Of a DNA stretch of 64,000 nt, positions 37,290 to 47,015 are shown one piece after another. Position 1 is the stretch's first letter. Each line of letters opens with the position of its first letter. The stretch lies in assembly GCF_047729875.1 (NCBI RefSeq), contig NZ_CP159826.1, forward strand, positions 3,224,001 to 3,288,000, written 5' to 3'. The notes under the pieces are model-generated. The model saw only the letters and a list, made by a program, of their open reading frames with translations. It had not been told where the DNA came from and searched no databases. This DNA comes from Marimicrobium sp913061115. GTDB taxonomy: Bacteria; Pseudomonadota; Gammaproteobacteria; Pseudomonadales; Halieaceae. The translations under genes were made by a program, and so were the position numbers.

Positions 37290-38510
37290 ATGGACATCTA
37301 TTTAGTTGGCGGCGCGGTCCGCGATACACTGTTGAACTACCCCGTGGTGGAGCGCGACTGGGTGGTCGTTGGTGCGCAGCCCGACGAGCTGTTACGGCAA
37401 GGTTATCTGCAGGTGGGTAAAGACTTTCCCGTTTTCCTGCACCCGCAAACTAAAGACGAGTACGCCCTGGCGCGCACCGAGCGTAAGCAGGGGCATGGCT
37501 ATACCGGCTTTGCCGTAGATTGCGATCCATCAATCACTCTCGAAGAAGACCTACTGCGCCGGGATCTCACTATCAATGCTATGGCTATGCACACGGATGG
37601 CAACATCATCGATCCGTATGGCGGTCAGGACGATCTGAAACATCGGGTATTACGCCATGTCTCTGATGCCTATGCAGAGGATCCTCTAAGAGTGCTGCGT
37701 ACCGCTCGATTTGCCGCCCGTTATGCACATCTGCAATTTACTGTCGCGCCAGAGACCATCAATCTGATGGCCGACATCGTCAAGCAGGGTGAACTCGCCC
37801 ACTTGCCCGCTGAACGCGTGTGGGTAGAACTGGAAAAAGCGCTAGGAGAACGCAATCCCGAGGTGTTTATCAAGGTACTGCGCGACTGTGGTGCACTGGA
37901 AAAACTACTTCCTGAAGTGGAGGCCCTGTTCGGTGTACCCCAGTCCGCAGAACATCACCCAGAGGTTGATACTGGCCTACACATTCTCATGGCAATACAA
38001 CAGGCAGTCGCACTGTCCGCCGACACCGATGTCCGCTTTGCCGTGCTCCTGCACGATCTGGGCAAGGGCACCACACCGCAGACTGAGTGGCCCCGACATA
38101 TCGCCCATGAGGAACGCGGTGGTAAGTTGGTCGAGCAGGTCTGCAACCGGCTGCGAGCTCCGCGCCGTCACACTGAACTGGCGCGCACAACATGCCAATA
38201 CCACACCCTCTGTCACAGGGCGCTGGAACTGCGCGGCAAAACAGTGCTGACATTACTCAATGCCACTGATGCCCTGCGCCGCCCGGATCGATTCGAGGCC
38301 TTTTTGCTAGCGTGTGAAGCCGATGCTCGCGGCAGACTTGGGCTGGAAGACCGCGACTACCCCCAAGCGAACTACTTGCGCCAAGCGCTAGCGGCGGCCC
38401 AGGATGTCAGCGCAAAACAGTTCAAAGAGTCGGGGCTGACCGGCAAGCCCATGGGAGATGCCATCGCCGCAGAACGCATCAGGGTGCTGGAGCAGTTGCG
38501 CCCGAGCTAA
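37290..38510 (+). CDS. cca: CCA-adding enzyme / multifunctional tRNA nucleotidyltransferase
   Basis: 406 residues. The N-terminal nucleotidyltransferase has YLVGGAVRDTLL and the catalytic DEYALARTERK region, then RRDLTINAMAM and EDPLRVLRTARFAARY. The C-terminal HD domain has VLLHDLGKGTTPQ, as in E. coli Cca, so phosphatase or phosphodiesterase side activities are possible. It repairs or adds the 3' CCA of tRNAs. The in-frame frame open from 37050 overlaps apaH and is not the start; ATG 37290 fits the family. Confidence 0.96.
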   Translation: MDIYLVGGAVRDTLLNYPVVERDWVVVGAQPDELLRQGYLQVGKDFPVFLHPQTKDEYALARTERKQGHGYTGFAVDCDPSITLEEDLLRRDLTINAMAMHTDGNIIDPYGGQDDLKHRVLRHVSDAYAEDPLRVLRTARFAARYAHLQFTVAPETINLMADIVKQGELAHLPAERVWVELEKALGERNPEVFIKVLRDCGALEKLLPEVEALFGVPQSAEHHPEVDTGLHILMAIQQAVALSADTDVRFAVLLHDLGKGTTPQTEWPRHIAHEERGGKLVEQVCNRLRAPRRHTELARTTCQYHTLCHRALELRGKTVLTLLNATDALRRPDRFEAFLLACEADARGRLGLEDRDYPQANYLRQALAAAQDVSAKQFKESGLTGKPMGDAIAAERIRVLEQLRPS

Positions 38511-38527
38511 GATTGAGGGGCGAGCGT

Positions 38528-39043
38528 TTATTCTGCGCGGGAAATCACCTGACCACGCCACCTAAAATCCACTTTTGACAATGCTTGGCTGGATTGATCA
38601 TAGGCCTGCCACAGAGACAGGTAACTGCGTTTCGTTACCGGGTGCAGTGTGTCAGGAGAGAGCTCTGCCAATGGACAAAGCACAAAAGCATTCTCCAAAA
38701 TTTCATCCCGCGGTAGTTGCACACCCTGCAAGATCCCCACTTCATTGTCGAAGGTCAGGATGTCGATATCGAGATGCCTGGCACTGAAGCGTGTGGCATT
38801 AGCGGGGCGCCCATGTTCCACCTCAATGTGGCGTAGTATTGCCGCCAGCTCTGCCACCGACAGTTCAGTGCTTACCGCTGCCACCAGATTTAAAAAAGGC
38901 TGCCCCTCAAAACCAACGGCGTCACTGTCGTAAACTGAAGACAGAGCTAACTCATCAAAGAGTCCACAGAGTGCATCCAGCCCAGCCGTAATGCAGCGCT
39001 CACGCTCTATATTGCTACCCATCCCCAGAAAAACCTGCGCCAT
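38528..39043 (-). CDS. folK: HPPK (folate synthesis pyrophosphokinase)
   Basis: 171 residues. 6-hydroxymethyl-dihydropterin pyrophosphokinase. Motifs: VFLGMGSNIERE, GFEGQPFLNLVAAV, SARHLDIDILTFDN (the catalytic HLDIDIL) and LPRDEILENAFVLCPLAEL. It lies 2 bp after folB on the same strand, so two folate steps are coupled. Confidence 0.94.
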   Translation of the reverse strand: MAQVFLGMGSNIERERCITAGLDALCGLFDELALSSVYDSDAVGFEGQPFLNLVAAVSTELSVAELAAILRHIEVEHGRPANATRFSARHLDIDILTFDNEVGILQGVQLPRDEILENAFVLCPLAELSPDTLHPVTKRSYLSLWQAYDQSSQALSKVDFRWRGQVISRAE

Positions 39044-39045
39044 TG

Positions 39046-39402
39046 TCAGGGCCGCTCGCCAACTTCGATAATAACACCCACGTCCTCAGCCGCAGCCACT
39101 GCGCCCGGCTTACTCAACCGCAGCCGCAGCCAGGACACACCAAAATCCTTCAAAACCATTTGGGCCACCTCTTCGGCCAATGATTCGATTAACTGGTACT
39201 CACTACCCTCGACCAAACTAATCACCTGACTGGAAATAGCCGCGTAATCCAGTGCGTCGGCAATCTGGTCGCTGGCGGCGGCGCGCGCGGTGTCGCTGGC
39301 CATCTCCAGATCCAGCACCAATGTCTGGCGAATTTCCCGCTCCCACGCATAAACACCGATGACCGATTGCGCCTGGAGACCCTTGATATACACAATATTC
39401 AC
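39046..39402 (-). CDS. folB: Dihydroneopterin aldolase
   Basis: 118 residues. Aldolase or epimerase of 7,8-dihydroneopterin in folate synthesis. Motifs: IGVYAWEREIRQTLVLDLEM, DALDYAAISSQV, YQLIESLAEEVAQM and the C-terminal LRLSKPGAV with the conserved Lys. It is flanked without gaps by tsaD (upstream) and folK (downstream). Confidence 0.94.
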   Translation of the reverse strand: MNIVYIKGLQAQSVIGVYAWEREIRQTLVLDLEMASDTARAAASDQIADALDYAAISSQVISLVEGSEYQLIESLAEEVAQMVLKDFGVSWLRLRLSKPGAVAAAEDVGVIIEVGERP

Positions 39403-40446
39403 TCAGACAACCTCCACGCCGGGTAAGGGCGGCAGTTCTTCCATAGGCCAACGCGGGCGCACGGGGGTATTCGCATCGTCCACCAGTCCGGCCTGCATGC
39501 GCTGCGCGCCCGCATAGGCAATCATCGCCCCATTGTCAGTGCAAAACATGGGCGCCGGGTAAAAGACTCGAGCGCCCTCCTTCGCCAAGGCTTGTTCAAG
39601 TGCAGACCTCAGGCGGGTATTGGCGCTCACTCCCCCAGCGATCACTAGGGTTTTAAGCGCCTCCTGACGCAGGGCCCTACGACATTTAATCACCAGCGTA
39701 GCCACCACCGCCTCCTCAAAAGCACAGGCTATATCACAACGGTCCTGCTCGCTGAGCTCTGCGCTGAGGCGGCAGTCGGCGATAGTATTGAGGGTATAGG
39801 TTTTGAGGCCGCTGAAACTGAAATCTAACCCTGGTCGATTCACCATCGGACGGGGGAAATCAAAACGCTGAGCATTGCCATTTTGCGCCATACGCGCAAT
39901 ATGGGGTCCTCCGGGGTAGGGTAACCCGAGCATTTTCGCTACTTTGTCGAATGCCTCGCCCGCCGCATCATCAAGAGACTCACCCAGCAGCCGATAGCGG
40001 CCAATGCCATCCACACGCACCAGCTGGGTATGACCACCGGACACTAAAAGTGCCACAAAGGGGAACTGCGGGACATCTGCCTCCAGCATGGGCGCCAGCA
40101 GATGACCTTCCATGTGATGAATACCCAGCGCCGGCACACCCCAACCCCAGGCCAGTGATCGGGCCAGCGTAGCGCCGACCATCAGCGCGCCGGCCAGTCC
40201 CGGGCCTGCCGTATAGGCCACACCGTCGATGTCTTGGGCAACAATACCCGCCTCTTCCAGCACCTGGTCTACCAATGGCAAAGTCTTTCGCACATGATCT
40301 CGGGAAGCCAGTTCCGGCACCACACCACCGTATTCCACGTGGATATCGACTTGGCTAAACAGAGCATGCGATAGCAGGCCAAGCTCGGTGTCGTAAAGCG
40401 CGACACCCGTCTCGTCGCACGAGGTTTCAAGACCCAAAATTAACAT
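39403..40446 (-). CDS. tsaD: tRNA t6A37 threonylcarbamoyltransferase TsaD
   Basis: About 347 residues. The transferase subunit that installs threonylcarbamoyl on A37 of ANN-decoding tRNAs. Motifs: ILGLETSCDETGVALYD at the N-terminus, metal-binding HHMEGHLLAPML, LLVSGGHTQLV, and GGVSANTRLR near the end. The start is ATG 40446; the in-frame stretch up to 40509 has no family similarity. It is divergent from rpsU, the textbook arrangement. Confidence 0.96.
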   Translation of the reverse strand: MLILGLETSCDETGVALYDTELGLLSHALFSQVDIHVEYGGVVPELASRDHVRKTLPLVDQVLEEAGIVAQDIDGVAYTAGPGLAGALMVGATLARSLAWGWGVPALGIHHMEGHLLAPMLEADVPQFPFVALLVSGGHTQLVRVDGIGRYRLLGESLDDAAGEAFDKVAKMLGLPYPGGPHIARMAQNGNAQRFDFPRPMVNRPGLDFSFSGLKTYTLNTIADCRLSAELSEQDRCDIACAFEEAVVATLVIKCRRALRQEALKTLVIAGGVSANTRLRSALEQALAKEGARVFYPAPMFCTDNGAMIAYAGAQRMQAGLVDDANTPVRPRWPMEELPPLPGVEVV

Positions 40447-40536
40447 AGCAAGTACTCTATCGAAGCAGTGCCGCATAATACGGGCTGAATGTGCGCCAAA
40501 CCAGCGCATGGCCCCAAATTACCACTTTGAGAAGCT

Positions 40537-40565
40537 TTGCAAAACACCCAGGTTCGGGATAGAAT
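40537..40565 (+). promoter_or_regulatory. rpsU-dnaG-rpoD operon promoter
   Basis: TTGCAA and TAGAAT separated by exactly 17 bp, 75 bp ahead of rpsU, in the divergent space with tsaD. This is a good sigma-70 match and the expected place for the first promoter of the macromolecular-synthesis operon. Confidence 0.65.
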
Positions 40566-40640
40566 GCGCGCCCTTTAGTGATGCTGGAGGTCGTTCACGA
40601 GCCTGGCACCCAAATACAGCCCTAATGAGGTCAGAAATTA

Positions 40641-40856
40641 ATGCCCCATATCAAAATCAAAGAAAACGAACCTTTTGACGTGGCTCTGCGTCGCTTCAAG
40701 CGTTCCTGCGAAAAAGCCGGTGTCCTTGCTGAAGTTCGCAAACGTGAACATTACGAGAAGCCCACTACCGTGCGCAAGCGCGCCGGAGCTGCTGCTGTTA
40801 AGCGCCACCTAAAGAAGCTTTCTCGCGAAAACCGCAAACACGTCCGTCTGTACTAA
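40641..40856 (+). CDS. rpsU: 30S ribosomal protein S21
   Basis: 71 residues, basic; PHIKIKENEPFDVALRRFKR and the C-terminal Lys/Arg-rich helices are typical of S21. GAGGTCAG lies about 8 bp before the ATG. It is the first gene of the rpsU-yqeY-dnaG-rpoD unit. Confidence 0.97.
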   Translation: MPHIKIKENEPFDVALRRFKRSCEKAGVLAEVRKREHYEKPTTVRKRAGAAAVKRHLKKLSRENRKHVRLY

Positions 40857-40868
40857 GACCCCCTCAGA

Positions 40869-41324
40869 ATGAGCGAAGAAACTCTCGCGCAATCTATCAG
40901 GGCGGCCATGAAGGTCGCCATGAGAGCAAAAGACAAAAACCGTCTCTCCACCATTCGCCTTATCCTAGCAGAATTCAAACGCATAGAAGTCGATGAGCGC
41001 ATAGAGGTCGATGACGATCGCGCCCTCGTCGTATTAGACAAAATGGTCAAACAACGCCGCGATTCCGCCGAGCAGTACACCAATGCAAGTCGTCAGGAAC
41101 TCGCCGATCAAGAAAACGCCGAAATCAAGGTTATTCAAGCGTTTTTGCCCGCACAGCTTGGCGCAGAAGAGCTCAGCGCTATGGTTGATGCTGCAATTGC
41201 CGCAAGCGACGCTACGGGGATGTCTGCCATGGGCGCGGTAATGGGGCAGCTCAAACCCCAGCTGCAGGGCCGGGCAGATATAGGTGCGGTCAGTAGCATG
41301 GTCAAGCAACGCCTGACGGCCTAA
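40869..41324 (+). CDS. GatB/YqeY domain protein
   Basis: 151 residues, full length for YqeY, a free-standing version of the tRNA-binding tail domain of GatB. Recognisable segments are AKDKNRLSTIRLILAEFKR, MVKQRRDSAEQYTNASRQEL and the C-terminal GAVMGQLKPQLQGRAD. The role is unproven, with a link to tRNA-dependent amidation proposed by homology. The position between rpsU and dnaG is common in gammaproteobacteria outside the enterics. Confidence 0.92.
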   Translation: MSEETLAQSIRAAMKVAMRAKDKNRLSTIRLILAEFKRIEVDERIEVDDDRALVVLDKMVKQRRDSAEQYTNASRQELADQENAEIKVIQAFLPAQLGAEELSAMVDAAIAASDATGMSAMGAVMGQLKPQLQGRADIGAVSSMVKQRLTA

Positions 41325-41416
41325 GCCCTATCGGGTGATTCACTGCGTTAACACACTAAACTTTTTCCCGCTGGCGTGGTTCAATAGCTAGCTGTTTTAT
41401 TGGCTCGACACCCCAC

Positions 41417-43321
41417 ATGGCTGGACGGATACCCCAAGCTTTCCTCGATGACTTGCTGGACCGCGTCGACATCGTCGAGGTGATAGACCGGCGTGTCAAA
41501 CTCAAAAAGTCGGGCAAGAATTACTCGGCCCGCTGCCCGTTCCACGAGGAAAGAAGCCCTTCTTTCAGCGTCAATCCCGACAAACAATTCTATTATTGCT
41601 TTGGTTGCGGGGCCGGCGGCAACGCCCTCACCTTCCTCATGGAATATGAAAACCTGGAATTTCCCCAAGCGGTAGAAAATCTGGCCAGCAATGCCGGCAT
41701 GACTATTCCGCGTGAACCGAGCCGCGGCGGCCACGACGCCGCACAGCAGGAAGTGAGTAATAAACCGCTCTATGCCCTAATGGAGCGGGTATCCACTTTT
41801 TACCAACAACAATTGCGTAACCATCCACAGGCCCATCGGGCAGTGGACTACCTCAAGGCGCGCGGACTCTCGGGTGAAATCGCCAAGCAATTCGGCCTAG
41901 GGTTCGCTCCGCCCGGCTGGGATAGCTTGCACAGCGGCTTGGGCGGCGGCGATGAATTGCGCGAATTGCTGATAAAGACCGGCATGCTGGTTAAAAACGA
42001 AAGCGGCAGGGTCTACGATCGCTTCAGAGATCGGGTGGTATTTCCCATTCACGACCGGCGCGGCCGGGTCATTGCCTTTGGTGGGCGTGTGCTTGGAGAC
42101 GACAAGCCCAAGTATCTCAACTCACCGGAAACGGAGATTTTTCATAAGGGTCGTGAGCTATATGGCCTCTATCAGGCGCGGCAAAATACGCGCAAGCTGG
42201 ATCGCATACTGGTGGTGGAAGGCTATATGGACGTGATTGCCCTGGCGCAGCACGGCATCTCCTATGCCACGGCGACACTGGGCACTGCTACCAGCAACAC
42301 GCATCTAGACCGCGTCTATCGCCTGTGCCCGGAAGTTGTATTTTGCTTTGACGGTGATGAGGCCGGACGCAAAGCGGCCTTTCGGGCACTGGAGGCCGCA
42401 CTACCGTGCATGGAAGACGGTCGTCAAGCCAAATTTTTGTTCCTACCCGAAGGGCAGGATCCCGATGATGCGGTACGCGGTGGTGGTCAGGCGCATTTCG
42501 AAGCACTGCTGGGCAAAGCGGTGCCACTGGAAACATTCTTATTTGATGCTGTAGCGCAGGGGCTTGACCTTGCTAGCCTGGATGGCCGTGCGCGCATGAG
42601 CAAACTGGCCCTGCCCTATGTCCGCCAGCTACCGGAAGGGGTCTACCGCCAGTTGATGTTCCAGGCACTGGCGCAGCGCACCGGGCTAGAACTAAGCAGC
42701 CTGATGCTGCTGGAGGCGCCATCGCCCGCACCCACAGACGCGCTGCCAGATTATGGCCCCGAATCCGACTATGAACCGCCAGCCGATTACGATGGGCCTC
42801 CTGGGCCAGATCAGGCGCAGCACGAGCCCCCGCAACCCGCGCGCTTCACACATCAGGCCCCAGCAAAGGGCTACTCCAACCTAGCGCAGGCCGCCATTGC
42901 CCTAGTGTTGCACCAGCCGGATATCGCCCAACTGGTTAGCCCCGATCTACAAGACGGGACAGACGAGGTGGGCGGAAACGATGGGCAGTTACTACGGGAA
43001 TTACTGCAGTTACTGCACCGCCGGCCTGAGTCCAGCACCGCGATGCTACTGGGTCACTGGTATGGAACTGACGAGGGCAAACTGCTAAGCCGGCTGGCCG
43101 GGCAGGAGCGGCTAATACCGGCCACCGCCATCGAGCAGCAATTCGTGGACACCATGACTGCGCTGGCACACCTGCCGCACAAATCAAAATTGGCAGCGCA
43201 AGTCGACAAATTGAAGCTCACCAACTACGCTGAAATGAGTGAATTGGAAAAACAGCGACTTAAAGACTTACTGCAGGAGAAGCTGCAGCGGGACGCGCTG
43301 CGCAATAAGCCCAAGGGGTGA
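41417..43321 (+). CDS. dnaG: DNA primase
   Basis: 634 residues. The N-terminal zinc ribbon has CPFHEERSPSFSV and YYCFGCGAGG (Cys-His-Cys-Cys). The RNA polymerase domain is typical, with YDRFRDRVVFPIHD and GGRVLGDDKPKYLNSPET. The TOPRIM metal site is in VVEGYMDVIALAQHG and CFDGDEAGRKAAF. The C-terminal helicase-binding domain follows a Pro/Asp-rich linker (about 435-475). It synthesises RNA primers for replication. Confidence 0.97.
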   Translation: MAGRIPQAFLDDLLDRVDIVEVIDRRVKLKKSGKNYSARCPFHEERSPSFSVNPDKQFYYCFGCGAGGNALTFLMEYENLEFPQAVENLASNAGMTIPREPSRGGHDAAQQEVSNKPLYALMERVSTFYQQQLRNHPQAHRAVDYLKARGLSGEIAKQFGLGFAPPGWDSLHSGLGGGDELRELLIKTGMLVKNESGRVYDRFRDRVVFPIHDRRGRVIAFGGRVLGDDKPKYLNSPETEIFHKGRELYGLYQARQNTRKLDRILVVEGYMDVIALAQHGISYATATLGTATSNTHLDRVYRLCPEVVFCFDGDEAGRKAAFRALEAALPCMEDGRQAKFLFLPEGQDPDDAVRGGGQAHFEALLGKAVPLETFLFDAVAQGLDLASLDGRARMSKLALPYVRQLPEGVYRQLMFQALAQRTGLELSSLMLLEAPSPAPTDALPDYGPESDYEPPADYDGPPGPDQAQHEPPQPARFTHQAPAKGYSNLAQAAIALVLHQPDIAQLVSPDLQDGTDEVGGNDGQLLRELLQLLHRRPESSTAMLLGHWYGTDEGKLLSRLAGQERLIPATAIEQQFVDTMTALAHLPHKSKLAAQVDKLKLTNYAEMSELEKQRLKDLLQEKLQRDALRNKPKG

Positions 43322-43502
43322 GCTGCAATTATTATCGTCTAGCAGCCAAGAACCTCTGTTTATTGATGCTCGGCCCGGTTGAAAACCGCGGAAATGCCCC
43401 CAATTCTATGCCGGGGAGCCTTTTGAGTTCATTGTAGGCCAAGCAGAGGCCACAATCGGCAAGTTTCCTGACTTTACTATAGGTAAGCTGCTATTTTCTG
43501 GT

Positions 43503-43508
43503 TATAAT
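43503..43508 (+). promoter_or_regulatory. Probable -10 box of an rpoD-proximal promoter
   Basis: A perfect TATAAT lies 41 bp before rpoD in the 228-bp gap after dnaG. No good -35 hexamer is found at 16-18 bp, so a regulated or extended-type internal promoter is likely. A small hairpin (CGGTT-GAA-AACCG, 43376-43388) lies upstream but has no T-run. Internal promoters ahead of rpoD are known in other bacteria. Confidence 0.45.
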
Positions 43509-43549
43509 GCTCGGCTAATTTTTTGTCTACTTTTTAGGGTCTCCGATCA

Positions 43550-45367
43550 ATGACAGACGTCGTAAAACAGCAGTCTCGCCTCAAAGACCTCATCGCCAAG
43601 GGTAAGGAGCAGGGCTACCTAACCTATGCCGAGGTCAATGATCATCTGCCGCAGGATATCTCCGACCCGGATCAGGTGGAAGATATCATCCAGATGATTA
43701 ATGACATGGGGATTCAGGTATTTGAATCCGCACCGGATGCCGATGACCTAATAATGACCGAAGGAGATTCGGCGGCGGACGATATCGCCTCGGCAGAAGC
43801 CGCTGCTGCATTGGCGGCGGTAGAGACCGAGGTAGGACGCACCACAGACCCGGTGCGCATGTATATGCGCGAGATGGGGACCGTCGAGTTGCTTACTCGC
43901 GAAGGTGAAATCGTCATTGCCAAGCGCATTGAGGAAGGTATCCGTGAGATGCTGGCTGCCGTAGCCCTGTTTCCAGGATCAGTAAAGCATGTCTTAGATG
44001 AATACGATCTGGTGGCGAAAGAGGAAAAGCGGCTCTCCGATATCATGGTCGGTTACCTGGACCCGGCAGAGAATGTCCCTTCTGCTGCAGAAGTGGCCGA
44101 GCTTGCCGCCGCAGCCCCCCCGTCAGATAGTGACGATGACGAAGAAGTAGACACCGGACCAGATCCGGTAGAAGCCAAAAAACGTTTTAGCGCCCTCAAG
44201 CGCCAACATAATAAAACTGAAAAAATCTTGGCCGATAAGGGGCGTTTAGATAAGGCCTCCATCAAGGAAATGGAAAAACTGGGTGAGTTGTTCAAGTTCT
44301 TCAAGTTCACGCCGCGAATTTCCGATCCAATAACCGAGTCCCCGCGAATTGTTCTTCTAGCCATACGCGACCATGAGCGTCAGATCATGCGTTTAGTGGT
44401 CAAGGTCTGCGCCATGCCGCGCAAAGACTTTATCGTGTCATTCCAGGGTTTCGAGACAGACGCCAAATGGGTTTCTCGCTACAGCCGCAAAAAAGATTAC
44501 GGCCCAAAGCTGGCAGCCAATAAAGATGAGATCCAACGCCTCCAGCGCCGCATCGCAATTTTAGAGAATAGAACCGGGCTGACCGTCACCGAGATCAAGG
44601 AAATCAACCGCAACATGTCTATGGGCGAAGCCCGTGCACGCCGTGCCAAGAAGGAAATGGTAGAGGCTAACTTGCGCCTTGTTATTTCCATCGCCAAAAA
44701 ATATACCAACCGCGGCCTGCAATTCCTCGATCTCATACAGGAAGGTAACATCGGCCTGATGAAGGCTGTCGACAAGTTCGAATACCGCCGCGGATACAAG
44801 TTCTCCACCTACGCCACATGGTGGATTCGCCAGGCCATCACTCGATCCATCGCTGACCAGGCCCGCACCATTCGTATCCCTGTCCACATGATTGAAACCA
44901 TTAACAAGCTCAACCGTATCTCCCGACAGATGTTGCAGGAGATGGGCCGCGAACCCACCCCCGAAGAGTTGGGTGAGCGCATGGAAATGCCAGAAGACAA
45001 AGTACGAAAAGTGTTGAAAATCGCTAAAGAGCCAATCTCCATGGAAACCCCCATTGGGGACGATGAAGATTCTCATCTGGGCGATTTCATCGAGGACCAC
45101 ACTATCCACTCCCCCGTGGACTCGGCCACCGGCCAAGGGTTGCAAGAAGCCACCAAGGATGTATTGGCGGGTCTCACCGCCAGGGAAGCCAAGGTACTGC
45201 GTATGCGCTTCGGTATCGACATGAACACAGACCACACCCTCGAGGAAGTGGGCAAGCAGTTCGATGTTACTCGAGAACGTATTCGCCAAATCGAGGCCAA
45301 AGCACTACGTAAACTACGCCACCCAACCCGCTCAGACTATCTGCGTAGCTTCCTGGACGAAAACTAA
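43550..45367 (+). CDS. rpoD: RNA polymerase sigma factor RpoD (sigma-70)
   Basis: 605 residues, primary sigma factor. Region 1.1 starts LKDLIAKGKEQGYLTYAEV. Region 1.2 has DPVRMYMREMG. A non-conserved insert follows, with an acidic stretch near 185-205. Regions 2.1-2.4 include NIGLMKAVDKFEYRRGYKFS and TYATWWIRQAITRSIADQ. Region 3 is RIPVHMIETINKL. Region 4.2 has the helix-turn-helix HTLEEVGKQFDVTRERIRQIE. All the core parts are intact. Confidence 0.98.
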   Translation: MTDVVKQQSRLKDLIAKGKEQGYLTYAEVNDHLPQDISDPDQVEDIIQMINDMGIQVFESAPDADDLIMTEGDSAADDIASAEAAAALAAVETEVGRTTDPVRMYMREMGTVELLTREGEIVIAKRIEEGIREMLAAVALFPGSVKHVLDEYDLVAKEEKRLSDIMVGYLDPAENVPSAAEVAELAAAAPPSDSDDDEEVDTGPDPVEAKKRFSALKRQHNKTEKILADKGRLDKASIKEMEKLGELFKFFKFTPRISDPITESPRIVLLAIRDHERQIMRLVVKVCAMPRKDFIVSFQGFETDAKWVSRYSRKKDYGPKLAANKDEIQRLQRRIAILENRTGLTVTEIKEINRNMSMGEARARRAKKEMVEANLRLVISIAKKYTNRGLQFLDLIQEGNIGLMKAVDKFEYRRGYKFSTYATWWIRQAITRSIADQARTIRIPVHMIETINKLNRISRQMLQEMGREPTPEELGERMEMPEDKVRKVLKIAKEPISMETPIGDDEDSHLGDFIEDHTIHSPVDSATGQGLQEATKDVLAGLTAREAKVLRMRFGIDMNTDHTLEEVGKQFDVTRERIRQIEAKALRKLRHPTRSDYLRSFLDEN

Positions 45368-45434
45368 TCCGGCAGCACGTCAAGCGGGGCCAGTTTGCGC
45401 GGAACCGCCCCAGAAGGCAGGGAGTTAGCTGGAC

Positions 45435-47015
45435 GTGCAAAAACCCAAAGTAGTCATTATTGGCGGCGGTTTCGGCGGCATGTTTACTGCCAAAAAACTG
45501 CATAAGCTATCTCAGGGTGACCTGGATATCGAACTCATCAGTAAGATCAATTATTTCGTCTACCAACCACTGTTACCTGAAGTCGCCGCAGGGACCCTCA
45601 ACCCGCAGGATGCAGTCACTCCGCTGCGCAATTTGCTCAAAGGTGTGCAGGTTCGCCTTGCCGAGGTGACCGACGTCGACTTCGACGCAAAGCAGGTTGT
45701 TCTGCTGCAAGGCCAAAGGAAAATTCTGCAGCGGGTCGACTACGATCACCTGGTGATTACCACAGGGCAAGTTGCCAACCTGTCGCTGTTCCCGGGCTTT
45801 GAGCATCACAGCCTGACCATGAAGGACTTATCCGACGCCTATCGGCTACGCAACCGTGTTATCGAATGCATGGAAATGGCCGATGTCACACGATTTCCTG
45901 ACATCAAGCAGCGCGCTCTAACGTTCGTAGTGGGTGGGGCCGGATTTTCTGGCGTGGAAACCATGGGCGAACTGGCAGAAATGGTTGACCGTATTTTGCC
46001 CGAGTATCCCAATATCCAGCGCCATGAAATACGTCTGGTAATCATTCAAATCGGCCATCGTGTATTACCCGAACTACCCGAACACCTCAGCGAGTACGCG
46101 CTCAATCAGCTAGAGAAACGTGGCGTTGAAGTCTGGCTGAACACGGGCATTCACTCAGCGACGCAACATGCCGTCTACACCAACGATGGCCGATCTCTCC
46201 CTACTCGCACAATCGTCACCACAATCGGCAATGGCCCCTCGGAATTTGTGAAATCTCTACCCATAGCGTTGCAGCGCGGACGCATTGCCGTAAGCGCAGA
46301 ATTGGAGGTGATCGGGCTTTCAAATGTATGGTCCATTGGCGATGCAGCACTGGTGCCCCTCAACACCGATCAGGAAAGCCCGCTCTACGCCCCCCCCACC
46401 GCCCAATTTGCCGTGGCACAGGCCGAAGTACTGGCTCACAATATTCTGCATCGCACACGTGGCCAGAATCTGGTCACCTTCACGCACAAGGCGGCAGGTA
46501 TCATGGCGTCGCTCGGCGGAGGGCGCGGAGTGGCAGAAATTTACGGCCGACGTGTAACCGGCATTCCCGCCTGGCTTATTTGGCGAGCCGCCTATATAGG
46601 GATGCTCCCAGGGCTGGCCACGAAAATCAGAGTGGCACTCGATTGGTTCTTTGACCTTTTTATGCCACGCACCATTGTCTACATGGCAGAGAGTGATAGC
46701 CCCGCAACCCGCTACCTCGATTACTCCAAGGGTGAAGTCGTACAGCACGCGAATGAGGTGCCCGCCGGTTTCTATATCGTATTAAGCGGCAGTGCCACAC
46801 AAGAGCTCGAAAGACCTGACGGCGAACCCGAGTATCATGAGTTACGTGTTGGCGATAGCTGGGGGTCACGAGCACTCAAGGAACACCGGCTGACACACGG
46901 AAAAATCACCGCACGAGAAGACACCAAACTGCTATTGGTCAACAGTGGGGACTTTCAGCGCTTACGCAATTCCTACGAGCCGTTCAACGAATTGCTGTCG
47001 GCGGGAGATAAATAA
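45435..47015 (+). CDS. NDH-2-type NAD(P)H dehydrogenase with C-terminal cNMP-binding-like domain
   Basis: 526 residues in two parts. Residues 1 to about 400 are a two-dinucleotide-binding flavoprotein of the type II NADH dehydrogenase family: FAD site VVIIGGGFGGMFTAKKL, NADH site FVVGGAGFSGVETMGELAE, and VWSIGDAA before the dimer/membrane helix. Residues about 425-520 look like a degenerate cyclic-nucleotide-binding jellyroll (YSKGEVVQHANEVPAGFYIV, LSGSATQELE, LRVGDSWGSRAL). NDH-2 feeds NADH electrons to quinone without pumping; the tail suggests ligand-gated control. The GTG start has GGAG about 11 bp upstream. The second domain is a pattern call from memory. Confidence 0.82.
   Translation: MQKPKVVIIGGGFGGMFTAKKLHKLSQGDLDIELISKINYFVYQPLLPEVAAGTLNPQDAVTPLRNLLKGVQVRLAEVTDVDFDAKQVVLLQGQRKILQRVDYDHLVITTGQVANLSLFPGFEHHSLTMKDLSDAYRLRNRVIECMEMADVTRFPDIKQRALTFVVGGAGFSGVETMGELAEMVDRILPEYPNIQRHEIRLVIIQIGHRVLPELPEHLSEYALNQLEKRGVEVWLNTGIHSATQHAVYTNDGRSLPTRTIVTTIGNGPSEFVKSLPIALQRGRIAVSAELEVIGLSNVWSIGDAALVPLNTDQESPLYAPPTAQFAVAQAEVLAHNILHRTRGQNLVTFTHKAAGIMASLGGGRGVAEIYGRRVTGIPAWLIWRAAYIGMLPGLATKIRVALDWFFDLFMPRTIVYMAESDSPATRYLDYSKGEVVQHANEVPAGFYIVLSGSATQELERPDGEPEYHELRVGDSWGSRALKEHRLTHGKITAREDTKLLLVNSGDFQRLRNSYEPFNELLSAGDK

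Noticed and set aside
43376..43388. Hairpin CGGTT-GAA-AACCG between dnaG and rpoD as a terminator
   Set aside because: Five-bp stem without a T-run; not enough for a terminator call.
44561..45289. 242-codon minus-strand frame opposite rpoD
   Set aside because: Antisense of conserved sigma regions; no start signals.
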